From Lutjanus erythropterus (lineage: Eukaryota > Chordata > Actinopteri > Lutjaniformes > Lutjanidae): 64,000 bases of DNA. The stretch is from positions 36,734,705 to 36,798,704 of the forward strand of contig CM034592.1 of assembly GCA_020091685.1 (NCBI GenBank), written 5' to 3'. The notes beneath the pieces are model-generated. The model did not search any database and had not been told where the DNA came from. It saw only the letters and a list, made by a program, of their open reading frames with translations. Shown piece after piece: positions 35,081 through 47,500 of the stretch (positions within the stretch are counted from its first letter, which is position 1; each line of letters starts with the position of its first letter). The position numbers and the translations under genes are program-made.

Positions 35081-35497
35081 ACTGTTTCCATAAAGCTGGA
35101 CAGCAGCGGAACAACTGCAGCAGACAAACATCCGGGAAGACTTGGTTGATTTTTTTTTTTAGCGCATCAAGTTGTGAAATTTAAAGCTGCTGAACTGCAC
35201 GCAGGAGAGAAATAACAACGCCAAAGCTGCCGGCTTTTTACGCAGAAAGACGTCAAAAATAAGAAGAGAGACTTGGTGAAGCCTTTATCTTTATCTTTAA
35301 CACCCTCGACTTAAGTCTGAAGCCATTTCAGCGGAGCAAAACACTCCCAAGATGAGTGACTTCTGAGTGAGACCACCGGGAGACCCCGAGGGAAGTTCTT
35401 CCATCGCCGTCAACTTTGACAAAAGAAGAAGAAGAAGAAGACAAAGAGGGCAAGAAAGAAGAAGAAGAAGAAGAAGAAGGAGAAGAACATCGCAGCC
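35080..35497 (+). other. slc2a1: probable 5' UTR of slc2a1 with purine tract
   Basis: The leader is inferred from the TATA-like element to the start codon, assuming no intron within it. From about 35421 to 35487 it is almost pure purine, built from GAA and AAG triplets broken by one AGAGGGC segment. This ends ten bases before the ATG. A short upstream ORF sits at 35352-35366. No other ATG occurs in the leader. Confidence 0.5.
35352..35366 (+). promoter_or_regulatory. upstream ORF MSDF in the slc2a1 leader
   Basis: ATG AGT GAC TTC TGA gives a four-codon ORF with A at -3 and A at +4, an adequate initiation context. It ends 131 bases before the slc2a1 ATG, leaving room for reinitiation. It could damp translation of GLUT1 if the leader is transcribed as proposed. 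Confidence 0.4.
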
Positions 35498-35512
35498 ATG
35501 GAGTCGGGAAAG
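35498..35512 (+). CDS. slc2a1: slc2a1 coding exon 1 (MESGK)
   Basis: This short first coding exon gives MESGK and is followed directly by the donor GTATTT at 35513. The ATG lies in a strong Kozak context (GCAGCCATGG). The fish N-terminus is one residue shorter than the human one (MEPSSK), and the exon ends on a codon boundary, so exon 2 continues in phase 0. The upstream leader has one other ATG, belonging to a four-codon upstream ORF that stops before this start. Confidence 0.9.
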
Positions 35513-38500
35513 GTATTTAAATATCTGTGACTCATTTCGTTACAACCAGTCTTATTAAAATCCTGTCAGACCGGTTCAGTTACTCGTGGATGTTTTAGCT
35601 CCGTGCTGCTGTCAGTGAGCAGGTTCAGTGAGTTCACCATATTTTTTTTTTTTTTTTTTATCCATGAGGAGGTTCTTCCTTCTACATGTGCTGAGATGAG
35701 AGTCACACAGCAGCGATGATGCAGATCATTTTTATTTTATCTATCGTTAGAAACTGACTATTATTATTATTATGTATAGTTTTTCTGTAAATGTACGTAT
35801 AAATTATATATTTTTACCGGTAAATTTTTGCTCTTTTATCATTTATTTCCGCGTTTTATTCTACGTCATAGTGAGTGGGGGGTCTAGACTGCTTTGTCAC
35901 GTCTCGCGCGCGTTGTTTGCGTGTCTGCTGTGTGTTTGGCGGCATGATGATGCAGTATTATGTCAGTGTTTGGCTGTAGTTGTGGTGGGTTTGCTCCTGT
36001 TAGAAGGCTACGTGAATAAAGTTTGACAGGAGTTATTACCAATAATCTTGCACAAGGGGAGCCTTAGGTAGACCAGTGGTCAAAAACTTACTTAAATGCG
36101 TAAAAAGTAGAAAAACAACATTCTCCATTATAAGCAAAGGCTCCGTATAGGGCTTCAGTGGCCAAGTGCAATATCCAAATTGCAGAATCAAATCACAATG
36201 TTTTGAAAAAGGAAAATGTATGAGAAAGCAGCATTATAATTAAGTGTTGTTGTGCTGCATAGATGACCTGATCTAAAAATGCTGTTCTCCACATGAAAGA
36301 AAACACGTTTGTTTGGTACAGACCATCAGAAATATCACATCATCACAATTTTAATAGTGTTTTTTTTCTCCAGTGAATGTGAAAAGTGTAATGCAAAGAT
36401 TGGTGATTTCCATTAATCGAATCGCACGACAAAATTGCAATTTCATCAAAATAATCACAATATCAGTTTTTTTTTTTACCAAATTGTGCAGCCCAAATAC
36501 TCAAGAGTCTTGTACAAGATGAGCCTCTTTTAACAGTTTATTAGTTAGACCAATGGCCAAAAGCTTTACTTACAAAAATTATAGAAATAAAACAACATAC
36601 TCCATTATAAGTAAAGGTTACACAGTAAAATTTTATTTAAGAAAAATATACAGAATTATTAGCAAAGTCTGCTGGAAGTATCAAAAGTAAATAAATACTC
36701 TGTTACAAGTAAACATCTACTTGAGTATAAGTACAAAGGTATTGGTCCATTTCAGAATAATAATGTGATATTACTGTATCAGTGATGACAGATGCGTTAA
36801 TGTGTTAATCTCTTTCATGCTGCTGCTGGTTAAGGTGGAGCCAATTTCAGTTCTTTATACACTGCTGGGTAGATTAATCTATAATAATACATAATGTTTA
36901 ATTAGTTGAGTTATATTTTTTTGTATTGATAATCTGAATTTGCAAAGTACGTAGTAAAGGAAGTCATCCAATGAATTGTAGCAGATAAAAAGTGCAATAT
37001 TGGCTTTGAAAATGTTGTGGAGTACAAGTATAAAGCAGCAAACAATGGAATACTTAAGTAAAATAAAGTACCTCAAGGTTTTAGTAAATGTACATAGTCT
37101 TTTCCACATCTGTTTATTATTATCATGTTGTTATTATTATAACTAATATAGCTAATTTTACCTACCTAATATACTATTAGCAGATTAATCAATAGCAATG
37201 CATCATATTTTTATTACTCATCACATGTTTTGTATAGAACATTGTAATCTACAAAGTACCTATTACTGTCAGGGATACTATATATTGTAGGAAAAAGTAC
37301 AATACCACCCCCCTGATGAAATTTAGTGGAGGGAACAGCACAGCTAAACTGTTCTTTCATCTCAGCACAGGCTCAGACTCAGGTAAATTATTTAATTAAT
37401 TATAATAACAAGTGTTAGTTTAAGCTCTATACCCAGAAACACTTAATAATTTGTCTCGAGCATCATTTTGCTCAAACTAGACATACTTGATCAAAAGTTC
37501 CACAAACTTTATTTATATGTTTGTGATGGTTTATCAGGGTCAGTCTTTAAGTGTGAGGTGCTCCTTCTTCACAAAGTAAACATGACTTATCTGGTGTGTG
37601 ATATTGCTGTCTCCGTCCTGGTGCGGCTTGTGGTCACTGCTACATACGCAGACATGCAGCACAGTGAAGCACGTACGCCAAAAAGCTCCCTCCTCTTCCC
37701 CCTCCTACTTTCTCACTGCCGTACAACCAGTTAAACCCAGTGGAGCAGCCCAGTCTGACATGGTGGTCAGAAAATGTTTCCCTAGCTGTTCTGTCTCTCC
37801 TCACTGGTCTATCGAGGACCTTCAGCTGGACGGGTTTGCTGTGGACGTGATGGGAACGGTTCTCCCTGTTCCCAGTTTCCACTGTGACACCGACACTGCA
37901 GATTTCTACAGAAAGTGAGAGCCCACCGAGGGAATAAACGCAGTTGCCAACCCTGCAGCGTTAAAGCCTTGACCCTTTCCTTCCCAGGCTGCAGGCTTCA
38001 CTCCCTCTTTTGTGTTTCATTGCTTCCGGCAGCGCTGAGCTGTTTTTGTCCGTTGTTAAACGGTAGTTTTGTCACAGGATAATAAACATCTCGTGATCAG
38101 GATTTTCAAACCTGGCTTGTACTCAGTGTTATGTGCAGATGAAGTCAGTGAGTGACTCTAGTTTACAGTAAAAGCAGCAGGAAATGGCAGGACTGCAGTT
38201 TGATTTCCAGAGAAGTACCACGTACCAGTGTGAATGCGTCAGTGTCTGTCTTAAAACCTGCCGTGGCACTTTTTGTTTCACCAAGGTGTTGTCCAGTTGA
38301 TCTCACACACTAGGCTTGATCCATGCTATATTGATTCTTTTGACAACAATACAGTATTTGCTGATATCACAAAGTCTGCCACAATAAAATTTAAATGAAA
38401 TTCAATTCTGGGGCCAGCAATTGATATGAAATAATATTAGATGTCCATTTAACACAGTCGGTTACAGAGAAAACTGCTGTTCAAAACCATAGTTACAAGG

Positions 38501-41500
38501 TGCTGTACAATGCAAACGCTGCAAAAACGATAATTGTAACTGGTTAATTGCCTAACAGACTTTTCATATTATTTCTTTCTTCCATTGCTTAAAGTCTGTG
38601 TAAAAGAAATTTGTTTCTAAACACACGTTAGAAAATCATTGCTGAAAATCTTAAAAGATTAAACTGTAGCACTGAGCTGAGTAGACAGTTAAACTGTTTT
38701 TCACCATGTCTGTGTTCAGGATTTTATCAGCGGGCTTGAAATTGTGGCTTGATGTGTTGCTTCACACTATAAACCAGCGCACATTAGCATGTAGCACTAG
38801 CAATGATGCTAGTTCTTTTTCCCTGGTTTGTTTCCTTTGAGTTTATTTTTTCACTATTTTGGAATGTAGCTGATTTTATATACTTGGCGACAGCATAAAC
38901 ACTCACAGCTGACGTTAGCGGCCAGCCAGCCACACAGTGTGGCTAACATTAGCAGTGCTAGCGGCAGCTGTGCTTGCAGGCTAATGTCCAAATTTCTGTG
39001 CTGAATGTGGTTATGTGTTGCTCAAGTCGAGTGCCAGTTTAATCTGCCTGGCCTATATTTGTCCTTATTTTCATTTTCTTCATCAAAACACTGGCAGATC
39101 CCGCTGGTTTTACGAGCTGTCATCTGTCCCACTTTGCTTTGATAACAACATCCGCCCAACCATGGGGGTGTTTGCACTGAGCGAGAGGAGCTGCTGTTTG
39201 CCGGGGCCACAGCCCTGACTAGTGGACGGTGGCTGCTTGACATCTTAGAGGGCAACAGTTAACTGGTATTGTACATGAATAAAATATTGATAAATAGTTT
39301 AACCGACTAGTATTCCTGGTGCTGACAGGTGAGCCTGACAACATTTGATTGTATAGTTAACTTATCACGCACATCCCTACAAACAAATCGATTAATCAAG
39401 AAAATCATTACCAGATCAAAAAAAAAAAAAAAAATAGTTGAAGCTGTAGTTTGAATGTTTAGGAAGGAAAGCTGTGCTTGGGCAGAACTTGTGACTCAGA
39501 CGTGCCATGGGAATTTCAAAATAAAAGCATATCTTGAAGATGATGATATGGATCAATACTATTACTTTTCATCTATAACACTGGATCATTAATCATTGAA
39601 CCGATACATCAGTCCAGACTGGTGTCTCGTCACACCCCAAGCAGATGTAGAAATTGATTAATTAAGTTTTTCCTTCTTATTTTCAAGAATTTTCACAGAC
39701 CCTTTAAATCTCTTTCTTTTAGTGCAGCTGTATTCTAATTATAATGCAGTTATTTACCCAGATCACCCAGCTTCCCCATCAAAACCTGCCACGTTAATAA
39801 CGTCTTACTTTACATTGTTGTCTATTCAGCTCTCAACAACAGGAATGCTTTGTTTGGCTCTGAAAACCCACCTCAGTCCTCTTACTTTCTCCAACAAAGA
39901 ATAAAAATGGTAATTGGGGTCAAGCCTACAGTTGACCTGCTCTGTTTTGAACCAAACAGCCCCTAAACATTTTATTCCCGACAGACTTGACAGCACAGGT
40001 ATGTTGATTGGGCCTCTGGAGCCGGTAACCAGCCTCACATTGTACAGAATTAATTGCACAGGCTTAATTCCTCTCCATCCACTTCCTTTCAGTTGCCTGC
40101 CAACTCCTGCCTTCCTTAAGACAGTCCAGTAGATTTACTTTCATCTGCATGACTAGGTCCCTTCACTGCGTCTTATAGTCTAACTGTCAGCCATCTTATA
40201 ATGAGCCCTAATGAGGCTTTGCTGCAGAAGTTGGGATTAGGAGATCTGGGAGGGTTTTAATTGAGGTGAACAAGCAAGCAAAGAGTGCGTGTTTAATTCA
40301 CTTTCTGGAGGAGCTGGTTGGCTTAATGCACGTACTGTACTGATCCCCATGTCTGATCACTGTGCACAGGGGAGGAGGTGGCTGGATGAAATGTTTCACG
40401 CAGGACCGAGCTGTGCCTCTCTGGACCTCACGATGTAAATGAAATTAGCTCAGTTTAATAAATCACAACTGAAAAAGGGTGTGTTTGACCTCTAAACATT
40501 AGGTCTCACCTCTGACTATCAAATATTGATTTCTTCTAACTGTATTTTATAGCCACTAAAAGAACACATACTGTAAAAGCATGTCTCTATGAAAATAAGT
40601 ATATTATGTAATAGTCCTATTGTTTGCTTTATCCACACTAACGTTCCCAAACATGGAGCCTAACTGTAAATAAGATTTAACGCGATCACACTGTTACAGG
40701 CTGGAATTTCAATGGCCCTGACAGATAAGGTGTTAAAACACTCCCAGTTGTGTTTACTAATAGTATTTTATGCAGCGCTTACAGATAAATAAGCACCTTT
40801 TAACTCCCCTCTAAGGCACTCAAAAGAAACTCCTCTGAATGTTTCTCATTGTTCTGTGATGCTTGAACAAAGTTAATAATAACCAGGAACTCACACAGTC
40901 ACACGACACTTACTCAAGTCTGCGTCATACTCTGAAACATGTTTGATGTTGAAGCTTTTAGAGTCAAATATGCACATCCCTTTTTATAATATTACATTAT
41001 CCATCTGAGTTTCTGCCTACAGTTACGGTTGAGATCTGGTTTCACTTGCTTCCTCTGAGAAGAGGGCCTTAGCTGCACGTACGCACCCGGATGAATTATA
41101 CCACAAGTTAGATTTAGTTCAGCTTTAGTTTATTTACATGCAAAGACTTTATAGACCTCTCATGTCTCCTGTCAATAGACACACAAGAGCAACAACAATA
41201 ACAGACTTAATGATACCAAAAACTCAGGGTGTGATAATACCACGATTAAAAGTCCACAATAGGGTTTTAATCACAAATTATTATTGAAAAAACAAAAGTT
41301 GGAAAAAATGTCCTTTAGTAAATAACATATCTGATGTGTGCTTCATGTTTTGTTCATATAAAAGTAGTTTTTCCTTTTAACTTTAAGTGTTTTTGCTTTT
41401 CTTCTTAAATCAAGTAAGTCTTGAGTAATTAATGCTTTGAGTATGTATGTACAACTGCAAAACTAAAACAACAGAGCAGTCATTAACAGTCCTAAAATAA

Positions 41501-44500
41501 AATAAAAATAATAAAATAAATAATTAACAATGCAATATTACGGAATTATCACAGTCTGGTATGGTATTGAGCCATTTTTTTTATTGTGATATTTGATTTT
41601 ATTGTTACATCCCTAGATGTAGACATGTTTTTATGAATCATCTGGCAACCACGGGGGAAAAATAATGAAGACTCTGGTAAAATATAAAGAATATTAATAA
41701 AGATAAAGTGTGCATAAGGTATTTTATGCCTATAAGAAATGAGTCATTCTATCTGGGCTTTAATTTTAATAATAGCAGTGTTCTTCAGTCTAAACTGCAC
41801 TGGTGTAGAAACTTACATCCATCTTTGGTTCACCAGAAACATAAAAACAAACCCTAAAACTGATCTGGAAACTGTCCCCGCAGCACAGATCGGGCGAGGA
41901 GGCTGTAAAGCTGAACAGAGCTCCGAGTGGAGTTGAGGTGACAACGGGGCTCGTATTGGATTCCCCACAGCTGTGTAAGCTGAGACTGTGGAGGTGGTGA
42001 CGTCAGGGGGGACGTGATGCGAGCAGCGTAGGCCTTCACCATTTAAACTGGTGCAGACTGGCAAAGAGGAACTGAACTGAGCTGAACTGCAGCCTGTTCT
42101 GCTTATTTTATTTTTTTCAAATAGTTAAACACACTGACCTGATTCAGAGGAAACCCTGTGTGGGGCTGTCACTGATGACTCACATACTATGCAGTGTTAC
42201 AGTAGAACACTGCGAGATAACATCTGTTGCTCATAGGAAAAGAATTAAAAATAGATCAAGTTAAACCGAATTTGCTTAACCAAAAAAGGAGGAGAGGTGG
42301 ATTATTTATTACTAATGAGACCGCTATTATTTTACGTAGACCAGCCTTTCTGGTCATCTGCTGACTTAAAAATTGACTTTTTGGTTTGTGAAATAAGAGA
42401 AGCAGCCCAAGAGTAGTGGTCAGATATCAGAGGTGGGATGTAACTAAATACATTTACTCAAAGTGCTGTACTTAAGTACAAATTTAAGTAGTCGTACTGA
42501 AGTCAAGCATTTTCATCTAATGCAATTTAATATTTTTACTCCACTAAATTTCTTGGGAAACATTTTCACTCATCTACATTTATCTGACAGCTGTTGCTTT
42601 TCAGATTAGTATTTTACCTAATGAAAAAAAAAAAAAAAAATTAATTGCTGCTGCAGATTCATGGTTCTGGTGAGCATTAGGAGGGCCTGACCTGCATAAC
42701 ACTTGATTAAATAGCTAAATGTATATAAAGTAGGTATGTTCCTATTGACTAATTTAGACTATGCTAAAAGTAAGAAAATGCTCAAAGTATGACATATTAG
42801 TTTGCAGACTGTAGTTAACGTTAGCAGTGCTAGCAGCAGCAGCAGCAGCAGCAGCCTGCTCTCCTTGCAGGTTAACGATTGCATTGCTCCAGCTGAGAGG
42901 TTACATACCTCAAGCCTCAGTATGACCTTATTTCAATTTTCTAGATAAGTTATATTATTTGTGTCCCACTTTTCACCTCGCTGGCTGAAAGTAATTAAAT
43001 AAAAGAATGAAAAAAAAGAGAAAAAACACACCAAGACAAATCCCTGCCCTAGATGAAAGATAAAAGCTTATTTTAATGCGTTAGTAATGTCATGGCTGGA
43101 CTCCCTCTTGTAATAAATGTGGGTTTTTGGTGTGTTATTTGTTCCACTCTATGCCCCATGATTTTTGTATCCATAAACTGAAGGTGGAGGGCGTTTGGCT
43201 TTAACCAGTTCAGTGTAATACATCTCATACTGCCACTGTGGACAGAATTTGGAGTAAATACTTTTGGGACTCCTGCCCTCTATCCTGCTCATAATACTTA
43301 CTGCAGGAGAGAGTACTTTTAACTTTACTAGTAGTTTTAACCAAGTAAATTAAACTCAACAGCTCTTCCACCACTGACACTTATCTCACGCCCATTTTAG
43401 AGAAGTATTTGTGGTATCTTGTTGACGTTGTATATGTGGGTCATCTGCTTCACAAACAGAGGTGTGTTTGCAGCTCGTTGGATTTGCTGCTCTCTGCACT
43501 CTTTGTTGTGGCTCATTTTCTTGAAAGGTTTACCGCAACAGCTAAAGAATTTACATCAGCCTGATTATCAAAGAACTGAGATCAGCCTGAGATCAAGAAG
43601 CTGCTTCCTGTGTTGTACAAGCTGATGTATTTCACTAATGAAAGAGTCACATTTAATAAATAAATGCATATTTTTAGAGTTGGCAAGAGAGATTAAGGGT
43701 GTTTTTTGACTCTCATAGATCGACTTTTTGTTTAGAGAGGTTTTAGATGAGGATGTAGTGTAATGATGGTTTATATCAGAGGTTTTATTTGCTCATGTCC
43801 TAATTTGGAGAAAACTGCTCCTCTGCTTCATTTCCTCAGTACACTTCACAGTCATTACTCCAATAAAAGCGTCTATTGTTTGTTTACGTGACTGAGAAGT
43901 ACTAAAGTAATACCATGGCAGAGTGTGAGCTGGTGAAGTTTGCACCGATCTCCATTTTCCATTGTGCTGTTTCACTTGTATCATGAGGTGCTTCGTCAAT
44001 GTGCTCTCTGTCACTTCCACTGGCTGCTGCTAGTGTTCGACCCGTAAGAGCAGAGAGTCTGTGGTGCCAAGCAACCAAAGCTAAAATCAACAGTGTTGAT
44101 TGTGAACTGCAGCAATGACTAGACAGAAATTTCCTCTCGGCCTGGCCACATTATGCAAAGAGGACACATTTGAATGAATGTTTATCGGCACCAGTATGCA
44201 AATAAAGCAGAGACACGGGAGGAGAGAACACAGGGATTATTACCCCTCATAGGTCCCTGGATGTCAACATACCGGGTGCCGGTGCAACAAAACGCTGATG
44301 TTTTCCAGACCTTTTTAGTTGAGAAAATGCACCAGCGGCAACAAAACTGTGCATTGATTCGGTCACGGAAGAAGAAAAGTTCGTTTTGAGGAGGAGGGTG
44401 GCAAATGGGCGCCAACCACAAACCAACTGCCGGTGTTGTTTTGGCAGCTGAGTTTGTCTGTATTGAAACAGCCTTTTGTCAGTTCAATTCAGAGTCCAAC

Positions 44501-47500
44501 TGGGAGGTAAAATAGTGAAAATGTGAACAAAATTCAGGCTGAATTCCCTGACTTTCTCATGCTTTATAAACCCAAAACCTTCTAAATTGTGCTCGAAAAA
44601 TTACTTTACATGTTATTCAGAAATACCCCTCATGTCGGAAAGTTTGTAACAGTTATTTTGCCTGTATAGTTTACATCAGCCTTCAAAATATGATCCTTCT
44701 AATCAGATTCAAAGGGACATTCTGCTAATTGTAAGTGGGATTATATAAAGTATATATCGATAGTCAGTGTCTGGCAAAACATACTTTAACCACTTGAAAA
44801 AACACTATGGCAAAATCAGTAATTTTACTTTGCAGAACATGAAAGTTGCTGGTCTACAGCCGCCTCGATCTGTTAGTTTGTTTGTGCTATTGTGTGACTT
44901 AAGCGTTTTTAAAGGTTAGTTTATATTCAGTGAAGTCACACAATAAAACAAAGATAACTAACAAATCAAGGTAGCCGTAGACCAGCACCTCCCATGTGCT
45001 GTATACCTTAGCTTGTATAATGGTGGTTTTCTGTCAGAACAGGCAAAGTAAAGCGGTGAAAATCCAGTGTACAGTTAAAGTGATATAGATTTTTTTTAAG
45101 TGGCTAAAATATGTTTTCCTGCTGATCCTGTCCACAGCAGATCATTGTTTAGCTTCCATGTTCATGCCCTTATACAACCCCACTCCACTGATTTACACTG
45201 TGTTGCCATGTCCTTGTGAATGGCTGGCTTAGCCATCATGTGTAAGTAAACAAGTACAAAACTTCCATTTAGAAATATAAACAAAACGGAAAGTTCCAGC
45301 TGAGTGAAACATGCGTGAGAGATAGATGAATAGAGGTAGAGCGTGCATGAAAAGGGCTGGTAAGGGCTATGATCAAAAAATATTTGTAATGGGTGTGACA
45401 CTATTGTCTCCCCAGTGAGGAAGTCGTGTATTATACTGCTGCTTCTGGTCTCAGTGTACGAGGAACAGAATCAAACTGATATCAGTGTGTGTTCAGTAAA
45501 ACGTAACCAATCATGAAACAATAGAGCAGTAACACATCTGGATTTCCTCAACTTTTAGATGAAAGGTTTACATCGTTATCTCATTTATAAAGATACATGG
45601 TTTCATAGAAAGTCTCAAAACATTGTGTTTGGTACATCGTTGGCTTGAATGAACAGTATAAAAAAGGGTTCTCCCTGAACAGCTGAGGTTCTATCCAGAA
45701 CCATGCTTCTGAAGAACTTGTTTTTGAAGAAAAGGTTTATCAAGGGTTTTTGTAAGATGAAGGGTTTAATAAAAAAAAACATTTTGGAAGAAAGAGTTCT
45801 TCAAAGATTCCTGAAAGCCTTGAAGACTTTTTTGGTTCTATGTACCATAATATAAATAGGTTCTCATTTGGACCCCTGTGTTGGTTCTAGATAAAACCAA
45901 TGGAATATAAAATGGTTCCTGGTAGAGTTCACGGGATGGTTGTAGATAGAACTATTGGAATATAAAAGGGTTCTTGGTAGAATGGGTTCTAGATAAAACT
46001 CTTGTAATATAAAAAGGTTTTCAGTAGAACCCTCTGATTAAGTTCTAGATAAACCCTTCGAATATAAAAGGGTTCCTGGTAGAACCCTTGATTGGGTTCT
46101 AGATAAAACCCTTGGTCTATGAAAAGGTTCTCAGTAGAACCCCTGCTTGGGTTTTAGATAAAACCCTTTGAAAATAAAAGGGTTCTTGGTAGAACCCCTG
46201 AATGGCGTCTAGATAAAACCCTTTAAAAGGTATAAAAAGATTCTTGACAGAACCCCCTGCTCGAGTTCTGGTTAGCACCCTTAAATGATGGAAAAGTTCT
46301 GGGTGGAACCATTACACCATCAAAGGGTTCTGTGGAGAACCTCTCATAGGAGAATCTGGGTGAAACCTTTCACAGGTGGTTCTAGGTGTCGCCCTTTATG
46401 TTGGATTCTAGGTAGAACTTCCACGTGGAACCTTTCTAAAAGTTTCTACCAGGAGCCATAAAGGGTTCTCCTACGGGGACCAGCTGAAGAACCCTTATGG
46501 TTCTAGTTATCCTGTTTATTTTCTCTGTATTCAGTGAGGCAGGCTGAGGGAGGTCTGTTCGTATGTAGGTTAAAGGTAAAGATGTCGCAGAGGAGGGTTT
46601 GATTTCGCTGCCGTCTCCACGTTTGCAGCTGGATTCAAACATCCACATTTAAGGGAGTAAATAATCCCAGATATTCCCTGGAGGGGGGGATGAGATTTAA
46701 AGAACCCCCACCAGAGACGAGTTCTCCCAGAGGAGACAGACAGGATTTCTCTGTTTATATTAAACAGCAGCTGCTTGTTCACTAAGACCTCTTGCTGTTT
46801 CTTGTCCATTGCTTTGCAGCACTAGAGTTGTCGTCTTTACAGTGACATCAGTTGTGGTTGCTTGACGTGGCTCCTTTAAGAGCCCAGCCCACGAAGCTGA
46901 AAAGCGTGTGTGTTTGAATTCCGGTCTAAACAGTCCTGTCATGGACTTGATGACCCTCATAACTAAGAGTTCCTATTGGCTCGGAGACGTAGGCGGGTCT
47001 TCGACTGTCTTGCTTTAGTCATGCTGGAGTGCCTGCCTCCAAAAGACTCACAGAAGTTTCTTTTCTTGCAGCTCTCCTCCCTCTTCACCATGCAGGAGAG
47101 GAATTCTGTCGAGAAAAGTCGTCTCGTGTTACCCAGACTACCTCTGTCACCAGGAATACTGCAATTTAAGAGTAGCCTGCAGCACTTTGGTGATATTACA
47201 GAGGAGCATGTGCAATCCTTTAAAATTGTTTCTAAGAACTGTCCTTTTAATGAAACCAGGTGGGGCCAGTGTTCATCATCTAAAAGATTAAATGAAAATT
47301 CCAGAGATTTAACCTCAAGGTTTCAATCAGTTCTGCTCCTATGGACTCAAAGACATGAGTCACTTTTACTTTTGTAAAAAAATCAATGAATACTTAAAGC
47401 TATAATATGTAACGTTGCCACATGTCAAATGTCTAAAAATTCAAGACATGTTTTGCATGCATCTATTTTTAGGGCTGCACTTACCGATTAATCTAACAAT

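Noticed and set aside
35367-35558. Arg-rich open frame over the slc2a1 leader and exon 1
   Set aside because: It lacks an ATG start, its Arg run comes from the GAA/GAAGAA purine tract in another frame, and it runs into intron 1.
46976-47377. 133-codon open frame on the + strand in intron 1
   Set aside because: It has no recognisable domain, no repeat of a known family and lies within the slc2a1 intron; I treat it as chance.
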